Source: CAYJBH01 sp964369445
GTDB lineage: Bacteria > Bacillota > Clostridia > Oscillospirales > Ruminococcaceae
Assembly (NCBI GenBank): GCA_964369445.1
Contig: CAYJFU010000060.1
Span: 1 to 11,683, forward strand
Reading direction: 5' to 3'
DNA: 11,683 bases
In this document: one piece after another, positions 7,198 through 11,683 of the stretch
How the letters are laid out: each line of letters starts with the position of its first letter
How positions within the stretch are numbered: the first letter of the stretch is position 1
Program-made: the position numbers and the translations under genes
Notes under the pieces: model-generated
What the model was told of the DNA's origin: nothing
The model's database searches: none
Seen by the model: only the letters and a program-made list of their open reading frames with translations

Positions 7198-7506
7198 ATG
7201 CAAGGTGATTCTTATTTCGACGGCGGATTATTGCAATATTGGGGTTGGGTTATTTTGGGTACATTTGTGACGACAATAACATTCGGCATCTGCTATCCGT
7301 GGGCGGTGTGCATGATATATGGATGGAAAGCCAAACACACCGTTGTCGGTGGCAGACGCCTGCGCTTCACCGGCACGGCAATGGGACTGTTCGGCAACTG
7401 GATAAAATGGCTTTTACTCACAATAATCACGCTTGGCATCTACGGCTTTTGGGTGTTTATTGCACTGGAAAAGTGGAAAGCCAAACACACGGTGTTTGAG
7501 GCATAA
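7198..7506 (+). CDS. Small DUF898-like membrane protein with internal duplication
   Basis: The 102-residue product is probably an integral membrane protein of unknown function with two hydrophobic stretches, about 13-41 and 67-91. The TLGIYGFW pattern and the G-R-R-L-R-F-T-G-T segment (52-60) are typical of the DUF898/YjgN-type family as I know it. It is built from two similar halves. Residues 26-49 (ITFGICYPW, then WKAKHTV) match residues 75-99 (ITLGIYGFW, then WKAKHTV), with identical DNA over 17 bases. ATG at 7198 was chosen because AAGGAGGG lies 4 bases upstream; an upstream TTG at 7183 would skip this site. It has its own promoter and is divergent from plsC. A giant gene follows 179 bases later with a separate predicted promoter. 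Ends in TAA. Confidence 0.82.
   Translation: MQGDSYFDGGLLQYWGWVILGTFVTTITFGICYPWAVCMIYGWKAKHTVVGGRRLRFTGTAMGLFGNWIKWLLLTIITLGIYGFWVFIALEKWKAKHTVFEA
7324..7340 (+). repeat. 17-bp direct repeat, copy 1
   Basis: TGGAAAGCCAAACACAC occurs here and again at 7474-7490. It encodes the shared WKAKHT of the two halves of the DUF898-like protein, marking an internal gene duplication or later sequence homogenisation. Confidence 0.85.
7474..7490 (+). repeat. 17-bp direct repeat, copy 2
   Basis: Identical to 7324-7340 and in the same reading frame (the copies start 150 bases apart, a multiple of three). It encodes WKAKHT near the C-terminus of the DUF898-like protein. Confidence 0.85.
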
Positions 7507-7546
7507 ATTTTTGACAAAAAAAACGATATCCTATCCTAAAGTACAG

Positions 7547-7575
7547 TTTAAATGTTAATAAAACAATAGTATAAT
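7547..7575 (+). promoter_or_regulatory. Probable promoter of the giant gene
   Basis: TATAAT (7570-7575) is perfect; 17 bases upstream is TTTAAA (7547-7552), a four-of-six match to the -35 box. The predicted start near 7582 gives a leader of about 100 bases. A TTGACA at 7511-7516 is too far upstream to pair with this -10. Confidence 0.5.
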
Positions 7576-7617
7576 AATAACTGTGGGAGTGGACATAAAA
7601 GCTTTATTTAACGGTAA

Positions 7618-7629
7618 CCCGTATACGGG
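7618..7629. promoter_or_regulatory. 12-bp perfect palindrome in the leader of the giant gene
   Basis: CCCGTATACGGG is a perfect palindrome located about 36 bases after the predicted transcription start and 56 bases before the ATG at 7686. It could bind a dimeric regulator. As RNA it is too short in the loop to fold well. No matching second site was noticed in the window. Confidence 0.35.
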
Positions 7630-7685
7630 AAGTATAACCAACATTCTTGTCCATACCCATAACTACAAATGTACAAGAGGTTATT

Positions 7686-10600
7686 ATGCCTAGCATGTCT
7701 AGATTATTTCGTCGTCGTTCACGTAACAATGCGCCACCTGCCGCCGAACCGGCACAGCAAGCAGCTGCCGCTCCTGACGGCATGGCACCACAACAGCTCC
7801 GCGATGCCGAGGCAGACGCTATGTTTGACGGTCCCGGTGGTGGTGGCATGGTTCAGCCCGATGTTGCCGATGCCGGCGCTATGGTCGGCGCCGGTGGTGC
7901 GCCTGCCGCCGCCGTTAGAGCGCCTGAGCCACCTCAACTTGATGATGCTGAGCTCGAAGCTATGTTCGGCCCTGTCGGTGGTGGTGGTGCGCCTGCTGCT
8001 GTCGGTGGCGGTGTTGCGGCACCTGCTGCCGGTGTTGATGCTCCGGCACCCGATGCCGATGCACCGGCTGTCGCCGCTCAGGCTGCTATACCACAGGATG
8101 AAACCCGTTATTCGACGCTTAAAGGTGCTCTTGACCCCCTCAAAAAAGGTGGTCTGGGCTTTGATTCTGCGCGCTTCAATAAAGTAAAATCCGCTTTAAC
8201 CGGCGTTGTTAATCGTATGAGTGTGCCACTGCCGACTGATGTTCCAAACAAAATAAAAGGGCTTGTTGCTGCCGGAAAACAACTGGAAAAGTTAAATGTG
8301 GCATGTGTCGATTATGTTAAAAATCGGCAAAAGCGTCATACAACGGCAGGTGCTGAGCGACTTCGAATTGTTACAGAAATTCAAACATATGCACATCATG
8401 ATGCTGTCGCCATCAAAGATGCGCTGGGCGATTCCGCCGCACTGCCTACCACCACATGGCAAAGCATCATGGCATCCAGTCGCAACACCGTTATCACGTT
8501 GCAAAATGCCGATACATTTGACCAGTTGCCTACACTGGGCGGTCAGTCCAGCTCACTTGTCGAAATAACACCCGGTGCGGCACAGGGCGGCGAAGAGGGA
8601 ATATTTAAAATGGACAGCGGATTTGTGGCCGAACCGTTTTATAATCCCACTGAAAGCGCATATACTGATGCGGACAGAGAACGGGTTAGCCAGGGGCTTG
8701 ACCCCAACCCCAGAAGACGTACAACATCAATAAGGTACACAACATCTCTTAATTCTGTTTTGACAATGATGCGTGCAACGGATGAGCAACGCTTACTTGT
8801 GGCAGAGAGAGGAATAACGGTTCCCTATGGCATTGCAGGCGCTGACGGTACACTCTTAGATATATACGATGATGAAACTGCGGAAAACCAAGAGTTCTTG
8901 CGTGAACTGCACAGACGTTGGAATGTAATGCTTGAATCCTATGACATGGTTCATTCTCAAATGATGGTACTTGGTATCGGAAACGTGATAAGCGAAAACG
9001 CTGACGTCGATAGTTTTAATGCTGAAAAATATGATTTAATGAAAAGAAATGTGGCTACATCACGTATTGCCACCTTGCTCGGTATTGGAGAAATTGTTGT
9101 TAAGTCGCAGCTTGCAACGCTTGAGACCGGTAAGGGGCAGGCAATAAGTGGTATGCTTATGTCTAAAGCACAGGGCGAGGGTGGTGTTACGGCCATGTTA
9201 ACCGCGCGTGAAGACATGGTTCGCAAAGCAATAGGGGAAAAAGCGGATGTCGGGTCGATGATGACACCACAATTTCGTAAACAGTTGGTTGATCTGCAGA
9301 TACTTGACTATATAACCTCACAGGTCGACAGACACTATAATAACTTTAGGGTTGTCAAGGATGACAGCGGCAGAATGGACAGCTTGCAAGCCATCGACAG
9401 CGATGCTTCTTTCGGACTAAACAGCGGGAAAATGTTCGGAACGCACTTAAGTGATATAGTGGCTACACGTGCCGACGAAAGGGGCAAGGAGCAGGTTGTT
9501 GGCATGAGTAATGTGCCGCATATGGGTGCAAGTCTTGCTTACACCATCAATTCGCTGACCAAAGATGATATTCAGTATGTTTTGTGTGATCTTTTGGAAC
9601 AGGAGTACATTGATGAGTGTTGGGATCGAATCTATGTCTTACAGTTGGCTATATCTGCCGAACTCGAGAAAGAGCGGGATGTAGACTACAGCAATCCGGA
9701 ACAAAGAGAAGATGTGACAGCAAGCCTTAAAGGAGAATACGGCAGAACTAGCAAGTTTTTGGTTGATGATACCGAGGACTGGACTTTTGATGTTGCACAA
9801 GACTTTAGCGACGCCAGTGAAGGTGAGGACGATCATTCCAGTAAATTAAGATTTATGCACAGTTTTGAAACAATGTCAACAACTGATATGCCGTCAGATA
9901 ATGCAGTATATGTGTTGGTTAATATGGAGCTTGCGAGAATTTACAGTGACTATGTAAACGGTGCAACACAAAGAGAAGATATTATACGTAACGTTTGTTC
10001 AAGACTTAACGAAATGGCTCCTTTAGCCAGAACAGCGCTTATAGCTCATGCAGATGCCGGAAAAAGTTTACTTAATCCTAGCAGCCTGCCGGGAGTAGTT
10101 GTTAACGCTGTGTGTCAAGCCAGCGGAATGGGTACTTATGATGAACTGCGACAAAACGCCAGACTAACGCTCATACTGGCTTCAGGCCTCGGAAAAATGG
10201 AGGATCAGGTCTCGGATGGCGTGCCCAAAGAGGTGGCAAATATTTATCAAAAGGTTGCTGTGGCGTTGATGCAGCAACAGATTTGGAATGTTGCTAACGG
10301 TAGCATATTAGATGCGTTCAACAATGGCATTCGCCTTATATACATCGAGGGCAATACCGGTCAAAGTCAAACCGTCAGCAAAGAAGGTATAGCGCCTTTG
10401 ACACCTGAAGAAGTTGGTCGTCTTCCTTTAGGACTAGGCGGAATACCGTCAATTGCTCATGCCCCCTTAGCGGCGGCTGTGCCCGGTGGCGGTGTTCCTG
10501 ACGTACCGGCGGCGGCTGTGCCCGGTGGCGGTGTTCCTGACGTACCGGCGGCGGCTGTGCCCGGTGATGGTGTGCCCGGTGGCGGTGCGCCCGGTGGTGG

Positions 10601-11683
10601 TATTGAACTTGTTCCAATAACGGAAGGACATGAGAATGATATTATGCTCTTGGCGGCAAGGCAACAAGTTCTAGCAATGCACGCACATGCACCCGGTGGT
10701 GGCGCTGGTGCACCTGCACCCATGCCTGTGCCCGATGATGGCGGTGCGCCTGTTGTTATTGGCGGTGGTGGGCTTGACGAAGATGCTATACCCGCACTCG
10801 ACGAAGATGCGCTTTCCGCGGCGGTCGGTGGCGGTGCGCCTGTGCCAATTCCTGCTCCCATGCCTGTGCCCGGTGATGGCGGTGCGGCTGTACCTGCCGT
10901 GCCGCTAGCAACCGCAGAACCCTCACAGGAGATTAAGGACAAATATATTGCTGTTGTCACCGCCTTGATGTCATTGGGGCAGTGGAATGCATCTATTGAT
11001 GTAAGTGCAATATTTTGGGACGGGGTACCCCTTTACTATAAAGACGAAGCCGGTACAATTAGGTTTGTCAACAAGTATTGTGATAACGATAGTGCTGCTA
11101 TCCCTCCCCATTTAAACGCTGACACCCTGCCGGTTATCGCTTCCGGCGCAGGTGCGGCACCTGCGCCTGTGGTCGGTGGTGGTGGTGTTCCTGCGCCTGC
11201 TCCACAAGTCGAGCCTGATGTTATCGGCGGCGGCGGACTTGATGCTGATGTTGTACCCGAGGTCGACGACGTTGGTATTCCTGCGCCTGCTCCTGTGGTC
11301 GGCGGCGGTGGCATGGGTGCACCTATGCCTGCACCTATGCCGGTAGCTGTGCCAGATGCGGGCGGTGGTGCGCCTGTGCCGGCAGTTGCAGCTGCACCGG
11401 CACCTTTACCGTTAATGGATCCTGCTGCAGTAACAGCGGCAGCAGCACCGGCGGCCGGCGGACTGACTGCCGCGTCGACATTACCCATTGCAAGAGGAAC
11501 AGAGGAAACGCCTGCCACAGAAAGATATGGTGCTTTACTTAGAAATCTGAATAGGTTGCAAAGAACAGCAAGGGATTCCACAGAGCTTACTGCCGTCAAA
11601 AGCAGCCTGCAAGCGGTTTTGAATGGTCTGAGCGACCAAACATTTACCGCCAAACATGCGGAAAATGCAAGAAAAATAATCGT
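7686..11683 (+). CDS. Giant multidomain protein with kinase-like domain and Gly/Ala/Pro/Val linkers (3' end outside window)
   Basis: This frame stays open for at least 1332 codons. ATG at 7686 has AGAGG five bases upstream; an in-frame TAA precedes it. There is no signal peptide or membrane segment, so it is probably cytoplasmic. Layout: basic start (LFRRRSR) and a low-complexity linker to about 137; a helical module at 138-245 (RYSTLKGAL, VKSAL, then CVDYV and AERLRIV); a kinase-like domain at about 330-650; a helical region at about 650-915; linker 918-1078 holding a 13-residue tandem repeat; a small unrecognised domain at 1079-1151 (SAIFWDGVPLYY); linker 1152-1275; and a new helical segment from 1280 to the edge. 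Kinase-like motifs are RNVATSRIATLLG (454-466), a candidate ATP lysine Lys473, the loop DRHYNN (548-553) and IDSDASFG (570-577). The DRHxxN/D-x-D-x-S-F-G pair recalls PI3/4-kinase-like and HipA-like folds. Activity and role are unknown. Confidence 0.85.
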   Translation, partial: MPSMSRLFRRRSRNNAPPAAEPAQQAAAAPDGMAPQQLRDAEADAMFDGPGGGGMVQPDVADAGAMVGAGGAPAAAVRAPEPPQLDDAELEAMFGPVGGGGAPAAVGGGVAAPAAGVDAPAPDADAPAVAAQAAIPQDETRYSTLKGALDPLKKGGLGFDSARFNKVKSALTGVVNRMSVPLPTDVPNKIKGLVAAGKQLEKLNVACVDYVKNRQKRHTTAGAERLRIVTEIQTYAHHDAVAIKDALGDSAALPTTTWQSIMASSRNTVITLQNADTFDQLPTLGGQSSSLVEITPGAAQGGEEGIFKMDSGFVAEPFYNPTESAYTDADRERVSQGLDPNPRRRTTSIRYTTSLNSVLTMMRATDEQRLLVAERGITVPYGIAGADGTLLDIYDDETAENQEFLRELHRRWNVMLESYDMVHSQMMVLGIGNVISENADVDSFNAEKYDLMKRNVATSRIATLLGIGEIVVKSQLATLETGKGQAISGMLMSKAQGEGGVTAMLTAREDMVRKAIGEKADVGSMMTPQFRKQLVDLQILDYITSQVDRHYNNFRVVKDDSGRMDSLQAIDSDASFGLNSGKMFGTHLSDIVATRADERGKEQVVGMSNVPHMGASLAYTINSLTKDDIQYVLCDLLEQEYIDECWDRIYVLQLAISAELEKERDVDYSNPEQREDVTASLKGEYGRTSKFLVDDTEDWTFDVAQDFSDASEGEDDHSSKLRFMHSFETMSTTDMPSDNAVYVLVNMELARIYSDYVNGATQREDIIRNVCSRLNEMAPLARTALIAHADAGKSLLNPSSLPGVVVNAVCQASGMGTYDELRQNARLTLILASGLGKMEDQVSDGVPKEVANIYQKVAVALMQQQIWNVANGSILDAFNNGIRLIYIEGNTGQSQTVSKEGIAPLTPEEVGRLPLGLGGIPSIAHAPLAAAVPGGGVPDVPAAAVPGGGVPDVPAAAVPGDGVPGGGAPGGGIELVPITEGHENDIMLLAARQQVLAMHAHAPGGGAGAPAPMPVPDDGGAPVVIGGGGLDEDAIPALDEDALSAAVGGGAPVPIPAPMPVPGDGGAAVPAVPLATAEPSQEIKDKYIAVVTALMSLGQWNASIDVSAIFWDGVPLYYKDEAGTIRFVNKYCDNDSAAIPPHLNADTLPVIASGAGAAPAPVVGGGGVPAPAPQVEPDVIGGGGLDADVVPEVDDVGIPAPAPVVGGGGMGAPMPAPMPVAVPDAGGGAPVPAVAAAPAPLPLMDPAAVTAAAAPAAGGLTAASTLPIARGTEETPATERYGALLRNLNRLQRTARDSTELTAVKSSLQAVLNGLSDQTFTAKHAENARKII
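10470..10566 (+). repeat. 39-bp in-frame tandem repeat, about 2.5 copies
   Basis: Two DNA-identical 39-base units (10470-10508 and 10509-10547) and a 19-base start of a third encode the 13-residue unit AAAVPGGGVPDVP in the linker of the giant protein. Identical DNA, including third codon positions, points to recent slippage or recombination. Further degenerate PGDGVPGGGAPGGG continues after it. Confidence 0.92.

Noticed and set aside
7511..7516. TTGACA just after the DUF898-like gene as the -35 box of the giant gene
   Set aside because: No -10 box lies at 16-18 bases from it; the TATAAT at 7570 is 53 bases further on.
7669..8187. 172-codon plus-strand frame overlapping the start of the giant gene
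   Set aside because: Its sequence is an artefact of the low-complexity coding DNA read in another frame (Leu/Arg/Pro rich); the 1332-codon frame and its ribosome site explain the region.
10470..10566. CRISPR array or mobile-element repeat
   Set aside because: The units are directly adjacent without spacers, are in frame, and encode a linker peptide.
10457..10960. Minus-strand frames rich in Gly/Ala/Pro/Ser opposite the linkers of the giant gene (also 11036-11653 and 10375-10667)
   Set aside because: They are mirror images of GC-rich repeats in the real plus-strand frame, have no ribosome binding sites, and show no folded-protein composition.

Overview
The window looks like chromosomal DNA of a moderate-GC, low-GC-lineage Gram-positive bacterium, most likely a clostridial (Oscillospirales/Ruminococcaceae-like) member of the Bacillota. 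The evidence is an IspH enzyme fused to ribosomal protein S1 repeats, directly preceded by plsC (an arrangement familiar from Clostridia), a lipoprotein-type sugar-binding protein, strong GGAGG ribosome binding sites and textbook TTGACA-17-TATAAT promoters. The assignment is inference from gene content; no rRNA or other marker is present.

Left part (1-3779, minus strand): a sugar-uptake operon read from a very good promoter near 3751-3779. The order is ribokinase-family sugar kinase, sugar-binding lipoprotein, MalF-type permease, MalG-type permease. The last gene runs off the window and carries an in-frame TAG after 55 codons, with recognisable permease sequence continuing beyond it. An operator-like inverted repeat lies at the predicted transcription start. 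Short hairpins lie in the two gaps flanking the binding-protein gene.

Middle part (3780-7066): a small zinc-ribbon protein (plus strand) converges on the plsC-ispH/S1 operon (minus strand), with a shared bidirectional terminator at 4244-4290. plsC and ispH/S1 are separated by one base, and the ribosome binding site for ispH lies inside the end of plsC.

Right part (7032-11683, plus strand): a small DUF898-like membrane protein built from an internal duplication, then one huge open reading frame that starts at 7686 and is still open at the window edge (at least 1332 codons). It encodes a multidomain protein. A helical module is followed by a kinase-like domain with a DRHxxN loop and a D-x-D-x-S-F-G motif, then a second helical region. 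Three long Gly/Ala/Pro/Val linkers separate these and one small unrecognised domain. The N-terminal helical module seems to begin again at the window edge, so the protein may be a tandem array. This giant protein is the most unusual object in the window.

I found no rRNA, tRNA, CRISPR array, transposase or attachment site.
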